Below are positions 34,440 through 44,731 of a stretch of 64,000 bases of DNA, in pieces (positions within the stretch are counted from its first letter, which is position 1; the number at the start of each line of letters is the position of its first letter). The stretch lies in contig JAMPIH010000013.1 in NCBI GenBank assembly GCA_023662825.1, positions 1 through 64,000 of the forward strand, written 5' to 3'. Made by a program: the position numbers and the translations under genes. The DNA is from Bacteroides sp. Lineage in GTDB: Bacteria > Bacteroidota > Bacteroidia > Bacteroidales > P3. The notes under the pieces are model-generated. The model ran no database searches and was not told where the DNA came from. It saw nothing but the letters and a program-made list of their open reading frames with translations.

Positions 34440-36053
34440 ATGAGGCTTTTCCTGCTGTGTCTGTGTAATTTTTTTCTGTGTGTTCCCGGTTTCTGCCAAA
34501 CAGGGGAAGATGCCGACACCTTGCCTGCTGGCGCTGAGTTCAGGCAGTTCTTCCATGCCAACGGCGCGGTTTCCTCCGAGGGCTATTTCGTGAACGGACA
34601 GCCCGAAGGCGTGTGGAAGAACTACGACGAGAGCGGCAATCTCATCTCAGAAGGCCCGCGCAGGAACCTGCAGCTGCACGGCAAGTGGACGTTCTACGCC
34701 GGTAACCGCCCGGTGCGCGAGATCCATTACCAAAACGGCCGTAAGAACGGCGCGAGCGTGCATTACGATCCGGACCGCACCGTCTATGAGAATTTCGTGA
34801 ACGACACCCTTCAGGGCCTGCGCCGCGTTACCGACACCGCGGGTGTGCTGTTGCAGACCACGCGCTTCCGGAACGGGCTGGAGAACGGCTTCGACAAACG
34901 CTACAACGCCTACGGCGACGTGTCGGCCTTCACCTTCTTCAAGAACGGCATGATATCGTTCCGCCACGTGGCCAACCGCCGCGACAGGGCGGGCAGGATG
35001 CAGGGCGAGTGGAAGGATTTCCACGAAAACGGTGTCCTGCATTGGGAGTGCACCTATCAGGACGGCCTCAAGGACGGCTACTACAAGGAATACGACAGTC
35101 TGGGGAACCTGCTGGTGCTGCGGAAGTACGTGCTGGGAATCCTGCAGGAAGACGCGCCGGAAATCGCGCAGATGGAGGTGCACACCGAATACTACCTGAA
35201 CGGGATGCCCAAGTTCCGGGTGGGCATGCGCAACGGCAGGCCGGAGGGCATGTGCCGCCAGTACGACAGCCTTACGGGCAAGGTGGTGCAGGGCATTTTC
35301 TTCAAGGACGGCGAGATCGTGGGCAAGGGCGCGGTGGACGAGAGCGGCAACCTGCGCGACGACTGGCAGGAGTTCTACCCCGACGGCAAATTGCGCTGCA
35401 TAGGCCAGTATTACAAGGGACGCAAGTACGGCAAGTGGAAGTATTTCTATCCCGACGGACGGCTCGAGCAGGAAGGCGAGTACCGCAACGACCGTCAGGA
35501 CGGGCGCTGGGTCTGGTATTTTCCGAACGGGGAGGTGCGCCAGGAACAGGAATACTACCAGGGCAAGCTCGACGGGGCGAGCGTGGAATACAACGACAGC
35601 CTGCAGGTGGTCGCCAAGGGCAGCTATGTGGAAGGCCTCGAAGACGGGCATTGGGAATACCTCAACGGCAACGAGTTCATGGAAGGCAGCTACAGCATGG
35701 GCGAGCGGCACGGGCTGTGGCGTTCCTACTGGACGGAGAAGGGCCGCAAGAAACGGCTTTCATTCCAGGGTTCCTACGCCAACGGCCTGCCCGACGGCCA
35801 GCACCGCCATTTCGACGAGAACGGCGTGCTCAGGGAAGAGGGATTCTACCGCATGGGCAGCAAGACCGGCACGTGGATTTACTACGACAGGGACGGCAAT
35901 CCGGAAATGCGCGTGAAGTACGACCAGAACGAGGAAGAGGTACGCTACAACGGAAAGCGTACCCTTTCCAAGAAGGAAGAGGAGGAATACCTGCGGGAAC
36001 AGGACGGAGAACAAGGAGCGGAATCGGGAAGTCTTCCGGCGGGAGAAAAGTAA
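34440..36053 (+). CDS. Secreted MORN-repeat (YwqK-like) protein
   Basis: 537 aa. A signal peptide (MRLFLLCLCNFFLCVPGFC) is followed by more than fifteen MORN-variant repeats of the type GxWxxYxxxGxL, for example GVWKNYDESGNLISEG, GKWKFYPDG-like units and GTWIYYDRDGN. Such proteins are often labelled YwqK-type antitoxin, but here there is no toxin partner and an exported protein is more likely. The repeats form beta-hairpin sheets that bind partners or lipids. It starts 1 nt after nadA's stop and is followed by the DAHP synthase gene after 5 nt. The role is unknown. Confidence 0.82.
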   Translation: MRLFLLCLCNFFLCVPGFCQTGEDADTLPAGAEFRQFFHANGAVSSEGYFVNGQPEGVWKNYDESGNLISEGPRRNLQLHGKWTFYAGNRPVREIHYQNGRKNGASVHYDPDRTVYENFVNDTLQGLRRVTDTAGVLLQTTRFRNGLENGFDKRYNAYGDVSAFTFFKNGMISFRHVANRRDRAGRMQGEWKDFHENGVLHWECTYQDGLKDGYYKEYDSLGNLLVLRKYVLGILQEDAPEIAQMEVHTEYYLNGMPKFRVGMRNGRPEGMCRQYDSLTGKVVQGIFFKDGEIVGKGAVDESGNLRDDWQEFYPDGKLRCIGQYYKGRKYGKWKYFYPDGRLEQEGEYRNDRQDGRWVWYFPNGEVRQEQEYYQGKLDGASVEYNDSLQVVAKGSYVEGLEDGHWEYLNGNEFMEGSYSMGERHGLWRSYWTEKGRKKRLSFQGSYANGLPDGQHRHFDENGVLREEGFYRMGSKTGTWIYYDRDGNPEMRVKYDQNEEEVRYNGKRTLSKKEEEEYLREQDGEQGAESGSLPAGEK

Positions 36054-36058
36054 GAACG

Positions 36059-37144
36059 ATGCGAGACAAGGATATGGGGGCGGTGATTCCGCCCGGGGAA
36101 TTTACGCTGATGGCGGGGCCGTGCAGTGCCGAAAGCAGAGAACAGCTGCTTAGGACGGCCGGATTTTTCGCGGACTACAACGCCCGCAACCCGCAGCTGC
36201 CGGTAAGGGTTTTCCGTGCCGGCGTGTGGAAGCCGCGCACCCGTCCCGGCTCGTTCGAGGGCATGGGCGAACAGGCGCTGGCCTGGCTGGCCGAGGTGAG
36301 GGAAACCTACCGTCTGCCGGTAAGCACCGAGGTGGCGACCGCCCGTCACGTGGAACTGTGCCTCAGACACGGCATCGACCAATTGTGGATAGGTGCCCGC
36401 ACCACGGCCAATCCTTTCCTGATGGAGGAGATCTCGCAGGCCTTGCAAGGCTGCGGCAATCCGGTGTGGGTCAAGAACCCGATAAGCCCCGACTTGGCGC
36501 TGTGGCTGGGCGCCATCGAGCGTGTCTCGCGCCACAGCAAGGGCAAGGTGGGGGCCATTCACCGCGGTTTCGGCATGTACAACTCCCTGCCCTACCGCAA
36601 TTCGCCGCTTTGGGAAATCGCCGTGGAGATGAAGCGCAGCCATCCCGAGATACCCTTGTTGTGCGACCCCAGCCACATAGGGGGAAAGCGCGCCTATCTG
36701 CCGGAACTGGCGCAGAACGGACTCGACTTGGAGATGAACGGGCTGATGCTCGAGGTGCATCCCTCCCCTGCCGAGGCCATGAGCGACGCCGCCCAGCAGG
36801 TGGATTTCGAAGGTTTCGAGAAACTGCTTTCGGGTCTGGTGTTCCGCAAGGCCGGCTGCAGTTCGGTGAAGATGGCGCAGATACGCCACATCCTGGATGA
36901 GGTGGACGACGAACTGATACAGGTGCTGGCGCGCCGCATGCAGTTGGTCAAGGAACTGGGTCGGCTCAAGAAAGAGGAGAACCTCTCCGTGCTCCAGTTC
37001 GACCGCTGGAACGAAGTGGTTAAGAGAATGGCTTCCCTGGCCGAAAGGCAGGGACTGGACAAGGATTTCGTGCAACAGATACTGAACTGCCTCCACGCCG
37101 AGGCCATCCGCGTGCAGAAAGACATGCTGCGGGGCAAGGACTAA
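36059..37144 (+). CDS. Bifunctional DAHP synthase / chorismate mutase type II
   Basis: 361 aa. The N-terminal DAHP synthase (about 1-260, KDSA-like type Ibeta) condenses PEP and erythrose-4-phosphate at the start of the shikimate pathway: FTLMAGPCSAESREQ near 15-29, RAGVWKPRTRPGSFEG near 50-65, WIGARTTANPF near 110, VKNPISPDL near 137, and LLCDPSHIGG near 200. The C-terminal domain (about 275-361) is an AroQ-type helical chorismate mutase, IRHILDEVDDELIQVLARRM. The fused enzyme is found in Bacteroidota. Start ATG 36059, 5 nt after the MORN gene. Its stop overlaps rdgB by 3-4 nt convergently. Regulation by prephenate is possible. Confidence 0.93.
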   Translation: MRDKDMGAVIPPGEFTLMAGPCSAESREQLLRTAGFFADYNARNPQLPVRVFRAGVWKPRTRPGSFEGMGEQALAWLAEVRETYRLPVSTEVATARHVELCLRHGIDQLWIGARTTANPFLMEEISQALQGCGNPVWVKNPISPDLALWLGAIERVSRHSKGKVGAIHRGFGMYNSLPYRNSPLWEIAVEMKRSHPEIPLLCDPSHIGGKRAYLPELAQNGLDLEMNGLMLEVHPSPAEAMSDAAQQVDFEGFEKLLSGLVFRKAGCSSVKMAQIRHILDEVDDELIQVLARRMQLVKELGRLKKEENLSVLQFDRWNEVVKRMASLAERQGLDKDFVQQILNCLHAEAIRVQKDMLRGKD

Positions 37145-37788
37145 GCCTTTTCGAGAAATTCCATCAGTTTCTGAACCGCACGGCCCCGGTGGCTGATGCG
37201 GTTCTTTTCTTCCACGTCCAATCCGGCGAAGCTTTCCGGGAAGCCTTCCGGCCTGAACACCGGGTCGTAGCCGAAGCCTTGGGCTCCCTGCCTCTCCGAG
37301 AGGATCTCGCCCTCCACCGAACCTTCGAAATAGTGCGTCTGACCGTCCAGAATCAGGCAGATGACGGTGCGGAAGCGCGCCGCACGGGGCTTGCCTTGCA
37401 GTTTCTGCAACAGCCGGTCTATGTTCTGGTCGAAGGTGGGGTCGGGCAGGGCGAGGGTCTCGGGCGTGGCCAGGCCGTCCTGCTCGAAACTTTGGGGCAT
37501 GTTGGCGTAGCGCGCCGAGTAGATGCCGGGGCGGTTGCCCAAGGCGGGCACCTCCAGGCCGGTGTCGTCGGCAAAGCAGTCCACCCCGTATTTCTCATGG
37601 ATGAACCTCGCCTTCTGCAGTGCGTTGCCCTCCAGGGTGTCGGCCGTTTCGGGAATGTCTTCCGAAAAGCCCAGCGATTCAAGGTTTCCGAGCGTGTATC
37701 TTTCCGCCAGGGCGGGCGTCCTCTCGAAAAGCGAACGGATTTCCTGCGTCTTGTGCGCGTTGTGGGTCGCGATGTATAGGGTTTTCAT
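37141..37788 (-). CDS. rdgB: XTP/dITP (non-canonical purine NTP) pyrophosphatase
   Basis: 215 aa from the ATG at 37788 (MKTLYIATHNAHKTQEI); the longer frame is not needed. It hydrolyses ITP, dITP and XTP to monophosphates so they do not enter nucleic acids. HAM1/RdgB signatures: ATHNAHKTQEIRSL near residues 7-20, CFADDTGLEV near 70-79, GIYSARYAN near 87-95, GFGYDPVFRPEG near 172-183, and NRISHRGRAVQKL near 195 (SHR active-site motif). The convergent stop overlaps the neighbouring gene's stop by three bases. Confidence 0.93.
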   Translation of the reverse strand: MKTLYIATHNAHKTQEIRSLFERTPALAERYTLGNLESLGFSEDIPETADTLEGNALQKARFIHEKYGVDCFADDTGLEVPALGNRPGIYSARYANMPQSFEQDGLATPETLALPDPTFDQNIDRLLQKLQGKPRAARFRTVICLILDGQTHYFEGSVEGEILSERQGAQGFGYDPVFRPEGFPESFAGLDVEEKNRISHRGRAVQKLMEFLEKA

Positions 37789-37896
37789 GCGTGTAAAGGT
37801 ATATCTTTTTGCACACCCGTTGCAAGCGTTTATGGTTAGCTTTGCCAAAAGTTTCGTAACTTTAAACCTTTGTTAGAAATCAAAAACACAAGAGAT

Positions 37897-39357
37897 ATGG
37901 ACAAGAACATTTCCGCGCTCGAACCCCAGAACGTTTGGGCCAATTTCTACGGGCTCACGCAACAGCCGCGCCCCAGCAAACACGAAGAAAAGGTTCGTGC
38001 CTTTTTGGTCGATTTCGCCAAGAAGCACAACATCGAGGTTGAGGTTGACAAGACCGGCAACGTGATCATGCGTAAGCCCGCCACCCCCGGCATGGAGAAC
38101 CGCAAGGGCGTGATCCTGCAGGCGCACATGGACATGGTGCCCCAGAAGAACGCCGACAAGCGGCACGATTTCCTCACCGACCCCATCGAAGCCTATATCG
38201 ACGGCGAATGGGTAACGGCCAACGGAACCACCCTCGGCGCCGACAACGGCATGGGCGTGGCCGCCGCCATGAGCGTGCTGGAATCCACCACCCTTAAGCA
38301 CGGCCCTCTCGAAGTGCTCATCACCACCGACGAGGAAACCGGCATGACGGGCGCTTTCGGCCTTGAAAGCGGCGTGCTCAAAGGCGACATCCTCCTGAAC
38401 CTCGACTCCGAAACCGAAGGCGAACTCTATGTGGGCTGCGCCGGCGGTCTGGACGCCACCATCCGCATGGACCTCGAAAAGGAAAACACCTCCGCCGAAA
38501 CGGTGGCCTACAAGCTGAGCCTTACCGGCCTCAAGGGCGGCCACTCTGGCATGGACATCATTCTGGGCCGCGGCAACGCCAACAAGCTCATGAACCGCCT
38601 TCTGGTGGCCCTGCGCGAAGTGGATGCCCGCCTGGCGAGCCTGGACGGCGGCAGCCTGCGCAACGCCATCCCGCGTGAGTCTTTCGCCGTAATCGTGTTG
38701 CCCAAGGCCAAGGAAAGCGGCCTGAAAGCCATCGTGGACACCTTCTTCGCCGAGACCAAGGCCGAGCTGAGCGCCGTGGAACCCGACTACGCGCTGTCCT
38801 GCCAGGCTACGGAACTGCCCGCGCAGGCGCTCACCGCCCGTTGCACCGCCAACCTCTGCAATTTGGTGTACGGCATTCCCAACGGCGTGGTCCGCATGAG
38901 CGACTCCATGCCCGGCCTGGTGGAGACCTCCACCAACATGGCCATCGTGAAGCTGGAAGACAAGCAGGCCGTCATCATGTGCCTGCTGCGTTCCTCGGTG
39001 GATACGGCCAAATACGACCTGGCGCGCAACATGCAGGCCGTGGTCGATCTGACCCCCGGCGCCAAGGCCGAGTTCACCGGCGCCTATCCGGGCTGGAAAC
39101 CCAATATGGAATCGCCCATTTTGAAGGAAATGCGCGAGGTGTATCAGAAGATGTACGGCACCGAGCCCAAGATCATGGCCATCCACGCCGGTCTGGAATG
39201 CGGCCTGTTCGGCGGCGTTTACAAGAACTGGGACATGATCTCGTTCGGCCCCACCATCATTCACCCGCACTCCCCCGACGAAAAGGTGAACATCGCCTCC
39301 GTCAAGAAGTTCTGGGATTACCTGGTGATGACGCTCGAAAACACGCCTTCGAAATAA
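37897..39357 (+). CDS. pepD: Cytosolic non-specific dipeptidase / aminoacyl-histidine dipeptidase (M20C)
   Basis: 486 aa from ATG 37897 (MDKNISALEPQNVW). A metallo-dipeptidase with two zinc ions that splits Xaa-His and other dipeptides. Zinc-ligand motifs: ILQAHMDMVPQK near residue 75, TLGADNGMGVAAAM (Asp) near 115, ITTDEETGMTGAFGLE (Glu) near 150, LNLDSETEGEL near 175 and the C-terminal GLECGLFGG, ISFGPTIIHPHSPDE near 460. Length matches the family. A strong terminator lies directly downstream; a start at 37870 (TTG) in the upstream leader is improbable. Confidence 0.94.
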   Translation: MDKNISALEPQNVWANFYGLTQQPRPSKHEEKVRAFLVDFAKKHNIEVEVDKTGNVIMRKPATPGMENRKGVILQAHMDMVPQKNADKRHDFLTDPIEAYIDGEWVTANGTTLGADNGMGVAAAMSVLESTTLKHGPLEVLITTDEETGMTGAFGLESGVLKGDILLNLDSETEGELYVGCAGGLDATIRMDLEKENTSAETVAYKLSLTGLKGGHSGMDIILGRGNANKLMNRLLVALREVDARLASLDGGSLRNAIPRESFAVIVLPKAKESGLKAIVDTFFAETKAELSAVEPDYALSCQATELPAQALTARCTANLCNLVYGIPNGVVRMSDSMPGLVETSTNMAIVKLEDKQAVIMCLLRSSVDTAKYDLARNMQAVVDLTPGAKAEFTGAYPGWKPNMESPILKEMREVYQKMYGTEPKIMAIHAGLECGLFGGVYKNWDMISFGPTIIHPHSPDEKVNIASVKKFWDYLVMTLENTPSK

Positions 39358-39378
39358 ATCGCGGAGCGCGTATGACGG

Positions 39379-39408
39379 AAAAAGGCAGGCCGCAAGGCCT
39401 GCCTTTTT
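39379..39408. terminator. Bidirectional terminator between pepD and the antiporter gene
   Basis: AAAAAGGCAGGCC pairs perfectly with GGCCTGCCTTTTT around a GCAA tetraloop. Confidence 0.9.
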
Positions 39409-39459
39409 CATTAAGTGCCGTTCTCAGGCGGGACAGTCCGGTTCTTGATGCGGAATCGG

Positions 39460-40926
<1,467 letters not shown>

Positions 40927-40937
40927 CGTTGGTTTTG

Positions 40938-41019
40938 TGCGGATGAAGGGACTCGAACCCTTAAGCCTTTCGGCACCAGATCCTAAGTCTGGCGCGGCTA
41001 CCAATTACGCCACATCCGC
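40938..41019 (-). tRNA. tRNA-Leu (anticodon TAG)
   Basis: On the minus strand: acceptor GCGGATG/CATCCGC with discriminator A, anticodon arm CCAGA-CTTAGGA-TCTGG with anticodon TAG, long variable arm TGCCGAAAGGCTTA, and T-arm AGGG-TTCGAGT-CCCT. A minus-strand TAACTTTG box (41078-41071) is a likely promoter. Confidence 0.95.
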
Positions 41020-41042
41020 GGGCATTGTGTACTTTTGCGCAG

Positions 41043-41217
41043 AAAACTATCTGCGAAAACCACAAGGTTACAAAGTTACAAAAAGTTGAGCGTAGAGCCA
41101 ACCACAAGTTTATTTGTGTGTTGGCTTTACCGAAACGTCGTAACTTCAGCATGAACCCCAACGGGCAACTAAAAAGCAAAGGGGTCTGTTCTACATTAAC
41201 AGACCCCTTTGCTTTTT
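41043..41217 (+). ncRNA. Candidate small RNA between tRNA-Leu and a lipoprotein gene
   Basis: A TACTTTTG box at 41030-41037 on the plus strand predicts a start near 41043, and the 20-bp terminator at 41171-41217 ends it (~175 nt). In between are hairpins: CGCAGA...TCTGCG (41038-41055) and AGCCAACCACAA...TTGTGtGTTGGCT (around 41097-41126). The chance frame across it has no protein-like quality. Alternatively the box is accidental and the terminator only serves the minus-strand lipoprotein gene. Confidence 0.3.
41171..41217. terminator. Strong bidirectional terminator
   Basis: Two 20-nt arms, AAAAAGCAAAGGGGTCTGTT and its exact complement, enclose a 7-nt loop. It can stop the lipoprotein gene (-) and the candidate RNA (+). 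Confidence 0.9.
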
Positions 41218-41248
41218 ACGGACTATAGAAAGCCGATCCTCGGTTCAT

Positions 41249-41746
41249 TTATTCAACGGAACCGATAAGAGTACGGATAGCGGAAAACATATTTTCCGGA
41301 GAATTTTTTGTTGTGGGCATCGGTGTGTAGATAACGTTCACATTGTTGGTTTCCGTATCGAATACTACACTTATGGCCATGGTTCCGTCATTGCTCATGT
41401 ACATGTGGTAGGTTCCGTCCGATCCGATAGACTGATAGCGTTCGCCGATAAATTCGCGTGTTTCTTGCATCGTTATGGATTCTTTAAGCAGAACCATCGA
41501 ACCATTAAGGGCATTGCCGCTAAAAGAATAACCGTAGAAGTTAACGTTTCCCTTTCCCAAATACAATAGGGCCGTGGAGGTTTCGTTCATCAGGGTGTAA
41601 CCCGTCCAAGATGATTTTACCTTGCTTTGGGTCGCACCGAAATTGAGGTAGGGTTCTTTGAAAAGCTCGTCCGAATCTTTTCCACAGGAAGTGAAAGATA
41701 CGGCGCAAAAGGTAGCCAGGCCTAAAAGTAAAAACAGTTTTTTCAT
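41249..41746 (-). CDS. Small lipoprotein of unknown function
   Basis: 165 aa. Lipoprotein signal MKKLFLLLGLATFCAVSFTS with the acylated Cys at residue 21 (FTSC), then an acidic spacer (GKDSDEL) typical of Bacteroidales surface lipoproteins. The mature part is a predicted beta-rich domain with YTLMNETSTALLYLGKGN and a late NNVNVIYTPM stretch. I do not recognise the family. AT-rich 200-bp gap follows upstream up to mnmD, containing no gene. Confidence 0.75.
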   Translation of the reverse strand: MKKLFLLLGLATFCAVSFTSCGKDSDELFKEPYLNFGATQSKVKSSWTGYTLMNETSTALLYLGKGNVNFYGYSFSGNALNGSMVLLKESITMQETREFIGERYQSIGSDGTYHMYMSNDGTMAISVVFDTETNNVNVIYTPMPTTKNSPENMFSAIRTLIGSVE

Positions 41747-41942
41747 GATAAATAGGTTTTATAGGTTTGTTTATTATTGGTTTTCAATCAATTTTATTGA
41801 AATCATAAAAAAGCGGCACAATATATTTAATACAAAAATATGAAAAATAGCTGTTGTAAAAAAATATCCACAAAGAAACATCTCAGTTTTGTGTATTTTC
41901 GTATTCCGTTCTTGAACAAAGAAACGGTGCAGAAGTATAAAA

Positions 41943-42629
41943 ATGAGCTTAAAGATTCAACAGACCCAGGACGGCAGCCATACTTTGTATTGGCCCGAGA
42001 AGGACGAGCACTACCATTCCGTGCACGGTTCGGTGCAGGAAGCCCGGAAAGTGTATATCGAGACGGCGTTATTGCCCGCCATCGAGGCCTGTTCCGAAAG
42101 CCGCACGGAACCGGTGCGGGTGTTCGAGATGGGCTTCGGCACCGCGCTCAACGCCTGCCTTACGTTGCAGGAAGCCGAAAAACGCAGCCTCAGGGTGGAA
42201 TACACCGCCATCGAGGCCTTTCCCTTGCCGGAAGACATCTGGCACCAGCTCAATTATCCGCGGCTGTTAGGCGTGGATCCCGTCTTGTTCGAACGCCTGC
42301 ACGCACAGGCCTTCGACGGCGAGGCGCACCCGGTGACACCCTGTTTCTCGCTTGTCAAGATAAAGGGCGATATGCAGGAAGCCGGCCTGCCGCAAGGCCG
42401 TTACCATGCCGTCTATTACGATGCCTTCGCCCCCTCGGTGCAGCCGGAGCTGTGGCAGCCCGAAATCTTCGTAAAGCTTAGGCGGAGCGCCGCCGTGCCT
42501 TGTTTCTTGAGCTCGTATTGCGCCCAGGGGCAGTTCCGCCGCAACCTTCAGGCCGCCGGCTTTACCGTGGAACGCCTGCCTGGACCGGAAGGCAAGCGCG
42601 AGATAACGCGTGCCGGCATTTTGCAGTGA
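41943..42629 (+). CDS. mnmD: tRNA (mnm5s2U34)-methyltransferase, MnmD domain only
   Basis: 228 aa. It methylates the aminomethyl group of nm5s2U34 with SAM; in E. coli this domain is fused to an oxidase as MnmC, but here it stands alone. Signatures: YHSVHGSVQEARKVY near residues 25-39, FEMGFGTALNA near 60-70 (SAM site), IEAFPLPED near 90, and the catalytic YYDAFAPSVQPELWQPE near 155-171. The C-terminus GPEGKREITRAGIL is typical. MnmG earlier in the window provides the preceding wobble modification. Confidence 0.9.
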   Translation: MSLKIQQTQDGSHTLYWPEKDEHYHSVHGSVQEARKVYIETALLPAIEACSESRTEPVRVFEMGFGTALNACLTLQEAEKRSLRVEYTAIEAFPLPEDIWHQLNYPRLLGVDPVLFERLHAQAFDGEAHPVTPCFSLVKIKGDMQEAGLPQGRYHAVYYDAFAPSVQPELWQPEIFVKLRRSAAVPCFLSSYCAQGQFRRNLQAAGFTVERLPGPEGKREITRAGILQ

Positions 42630-42675
42630 CCTGCCGGGCCGTGTCTGAAAAGTTCGCGGTTTGATTTTAAAAACG

Positions 42676-42683
42676 TATCTTTG
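42676..42683 (+). promoter_or_regulatory. -7 promoter box of the rubrerythrin gene
   Basis: TATCTTTG, 63 nt before the ATG at 42747. The leader contains TGTTTCACGTACCCG, which resembles half a parS site but is not one. Confidence 0.6.
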
Positions 42684-42746
42684 TCTTAGGGTTCGCGGAC
42701 ACTTGCCTGTTTCACGTACCCGGATAAACCCTAAAAATCTAAGCTT

Positions 42747-43319
42747 ATGAAACTCAAAGGATCGGAAACCGAGAAAAATCTTCTCAAATCGTTTGCCGGC
42801 GAATCGCAAGCGAAGAACCGCTACACCTTCTTTGCCAAGCAGGCCAAGAAAGACGGATACGAACAGATAGCCGCCATTTTCGAAGAAACGGCGCGTCAGG
42901 AAGAGGAACACGCCAAACTGTTCTTCAAGGCGCTCGAAGGCGGTATGGTTGAAATCACGGCCAGTTTTCCGGCCGGCCAGATCCTGGACACGCTTTCCAA
43001 CCTGGAAGCCGCTGCCGCCGGTGAGAACGAAGAATGGACGGAGCTCTATCCCGCCTTTGCCGAAGTGGCCAAGCAGGAAGGCTTCAACGACATCGCCACC
43101 ATGTTCACGATGATTTCGGGCGTGGAGAAGGAACACGAGATCCGTTACCGCAAGCTCTTGGAAAACCTCAGGAACGGTACCGTTTTCAAGAAGAGCGAAA
43201 AGGTATATTGGTACTGCCGCAACTGCGGCCATGTACACTACGGCGAAAAAGCGCCCCAGACCTGCCCGGCCTGCAAGCATCCGCAGGCCTACTTCCAGTT
43301 GCAGGTAAGGGAATACTAA
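42747..43319 (+). CDS. rbr: Rubrerythrin
   Basis: 190 aa. It reduces hydrogen peroxide in anaerobes. The N-terminal ferritin-like domain (about 1-145) has di-iron ligands in AGESQAKNRYTFFA near 18-31 (Glu), ETARQEEEHAKLFF near 52 (ExxH) and ISGVEKEHEIRY near 128 (ExxH). The C-terminal rubredoxin-like domain YWYCRNCGHVHYG...CPACKH (about 153-178) binds one iron by four Cys. A monocistronic gene with its own promoter and terminator. Electron donors such as NAD(P)H:rubredoxin reductase are not in the window. Confidence 0.96.
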   Translation: MKLKGSETEKNLLKSFAGESQAKNRYTFFAKQAKKDGYEQIAAIFEETARQEEEHAKLFFKALEGGMVEITASFPAGQILDTLSNLEAAAAGENEEWTELYPAFAEVAKQEGFNDIATMFTMISGVEKEHEIRYRKLLENLRNGTVFKKSEKVYWYCRNCGHVHYGEKAPQTCPACKHPQAYFQLQVREY

Positions 43320-43346
43320 AAGTTGGATTTCCCCGAGATTTCCGGC

Positions 43347-43384
43347 AGAGACCGGCGGTTGTTTCCCGTCGGTCTCTTTTTTTT
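43347..43384 (+). terminator. Terminator after rubrerythrin
   Basis: AGAGACCG (43347-43354) pairs with CGGTCTCT (43370-43377), followed by a run of Ts. Confidence 0.85.
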
Positions 43385-43422
43385 GTAAAAACACGCGATC
43401 ACCGCGCCAACACCTATATTCC

Positions 43423-44664
43423 ATGTTCAAAAAGTCCCCTTTGGCCGTCATCGGCATCCTGTTCTTTATTTTCGGTTTCGTAACCTGGCTCAATTCCGCC
43501 CTGGTGCCGTTCCTCAAGATTTCGTGCGAGCTGAACAATTTCGAATCCTACTTCGTGACGTTCATGTTCTACATCGCCTACTTCATCTTCGCCATTCCTT
43601 CGGCGCGGGTCATCGACGGCATCGGCTACAAGAGGTCCATTTCCGTGGGGTTGGGCGTGATGGCGGCGGGGGCGGCGCTGTTCATTCCGGCTGCCTTGAC
43701 GCGCCACTATCTCTTTTTCCTGGCGGGGCTTTTCCTGATGGGGGCGGGGCTGGCGCTGCTGCAGACGGCGGCCAATCCCTACGCGGCGGTGCTGGGTACT
43801 CCCGAAACGGCCGCCAGGCGTATCGGCATCATGGGCGTCTGCAACAAGTTCGCCGGCATCCTGGCTCCGCTCGTTTTGGGTTCGGTAACGCTCAAGAGTG
43901 CCGACGCGGTGTTGCATCAGCTGCAGGACCAAGCGCTTGCGGTGGTTCAGAAAGAAGAAATATTGGATAAGCTGGCCTTGCAGTGCCTTGTGCCCTATCT
44001 CTGCATCGTGGCGGTGCTGGCGCTGCTGGCGCTCTTTATCCGCCGGGTTTCGCTGCCCGACATCCAAAAGCAGGAGGAAATGGCGGCGGAAGCCGGCGGC
44101 AAGGATTCCGTTTTCCGGCACGGCAACCTGTGGGGCGGGGTGGTGGCGCTGTTTTTCTATGTGGGGGCCGAGGTCATCAGCGTGGACAGCCTTATCAACT
44201 ACGCCGCCTCCTTAGGCATCTCGAACTATTCGGCCAAGATGTTCCCGGCCATGTCGATGGTGGCCTTCCTGATAGGCTACCTGATCGGCATCGCCGGCAT
44301 TCCGCGCTGGTTCAGCCAGCGTACGGCGCTGATCCTTTCGGCCGCGGGCTGCCTGCTGGTGGTGACGGCGAGCCTGCTTGTCCCCGGCCTTGTTTCGGTA
44401 TATCTGCTGGTGTGTCTGGGGCTTACCAACGCCATGATCTGGCCTGCCGTGTGGGGGCTTGCCATCGAGGGCCTGGGAAGACACACCTCGTTCGGCTCTT
44501 CCCTGCTGGTGATGGCCATCGTGGGAGGCGCCCTGCTGCCGCTGCTGTTCGGCCGTCTGGTGGATGCCTACGGCCACGGCACGGCCTACCTGCTGTTTTA
44601 TCCATGCTACTTCGTCATTTTGGTTTACGCGCTTTGGAGAAAGCCGAAAAATTGTTATCTTTGA
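43423..44664 (+). CDS. Sugar:H+ MFS transporter, FucP/GluP family
   Basis: 413 aa with 12 predicted membrane helices. The start FFIFGFVTWLNSALVPFLK (about 15-33) with the FGFxTWxN pattern and the later GxxLLQTAANPYAAVLGTPETAARRI segment (about 100-125) are the FHS/FucP family signatures. ERVID and GYKRS loops follow usual MFS positions. The family imports L-fucose, glucose, galactose or N-acetylglucosamine with protons; the substrate cannot be read from sequence and there are no sugar-metabolism neighbours. Its end contains the TATCTTTG promoter box of the next gene. Confidence 0.88.
   Translation: MFKKSPLAVIGILFFIFGFVTWLNSALVPFLKISCELNNFESYFVTFMFYIAYFIFAIPSARVIDGIGYKRSISVGLGVMAAGAALFIPAALTRHYLFFLAGLFLMGAGLALLQTAANPYAAVLGTPETAARRIGIMGVCNKFAGILAPLVLGSVTLKSADAVLHQLQDQALAVVQKEEILDKLALQCLVPYLCIVAVLALLALFIRRVSLPDIQKQEEMAAEAGGKDSVFRHGNLWGGVVALFFYVGAEVISVDSLINYAASLGISNYSAKMFPAMSMVAFLIGYLIGIAGIPRWFSQRTALILSAAGCLLVVTASLLVPGLVSVYLLVCLGLTNAMIWPAVWGLAIEGLGRHTSFGSSLLVMAIVGGALLPLLFGRLVDAYGHGTAYLLFYPCYFVILVYALWRKPKNCYL
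44655..44662 (+). promoter_or_regulatory. -7 promoter box of the DUF1566-like lipoprotein gene
   Basis: TTATCTTTG with the box TATCTTTG lies at the very end of the transporter gene, giving a leader of about 65 nt. Confidence 0.5.
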
Positions 44665-44731
44665 CGTTCCCGTGTAAAGGGGAAACCCAAGCAAAACAGT
44701 TAAAAAACATAACAAAATCAGTTTTTTAAGC

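Noticed and set aside
34440..36053. YwqK toxin-antitoxin annotation for the MORN protein
   Set aside because: The name comes from a loose family label; the protein is exported, repeats dominate, and no toxin gene is adjacent.
40927..41004. Longer antiporter start
   Set aside because: The region is the tRNA-Leu(TAG) gene; MAMVITIHN at 40926 is the natural membrane-protein start.
41025..41228. 67-residue plus-strand frame between tRNA-Leu and the lipoprotein gene
   Set aside because: It reads through the promoter and terminator hairpins and has no protein-like pattern.
42706..42721. Third parS site
   Set aside because: TGTTTCACGTACCCG matches only the left half of the consensus and is not palindromic.
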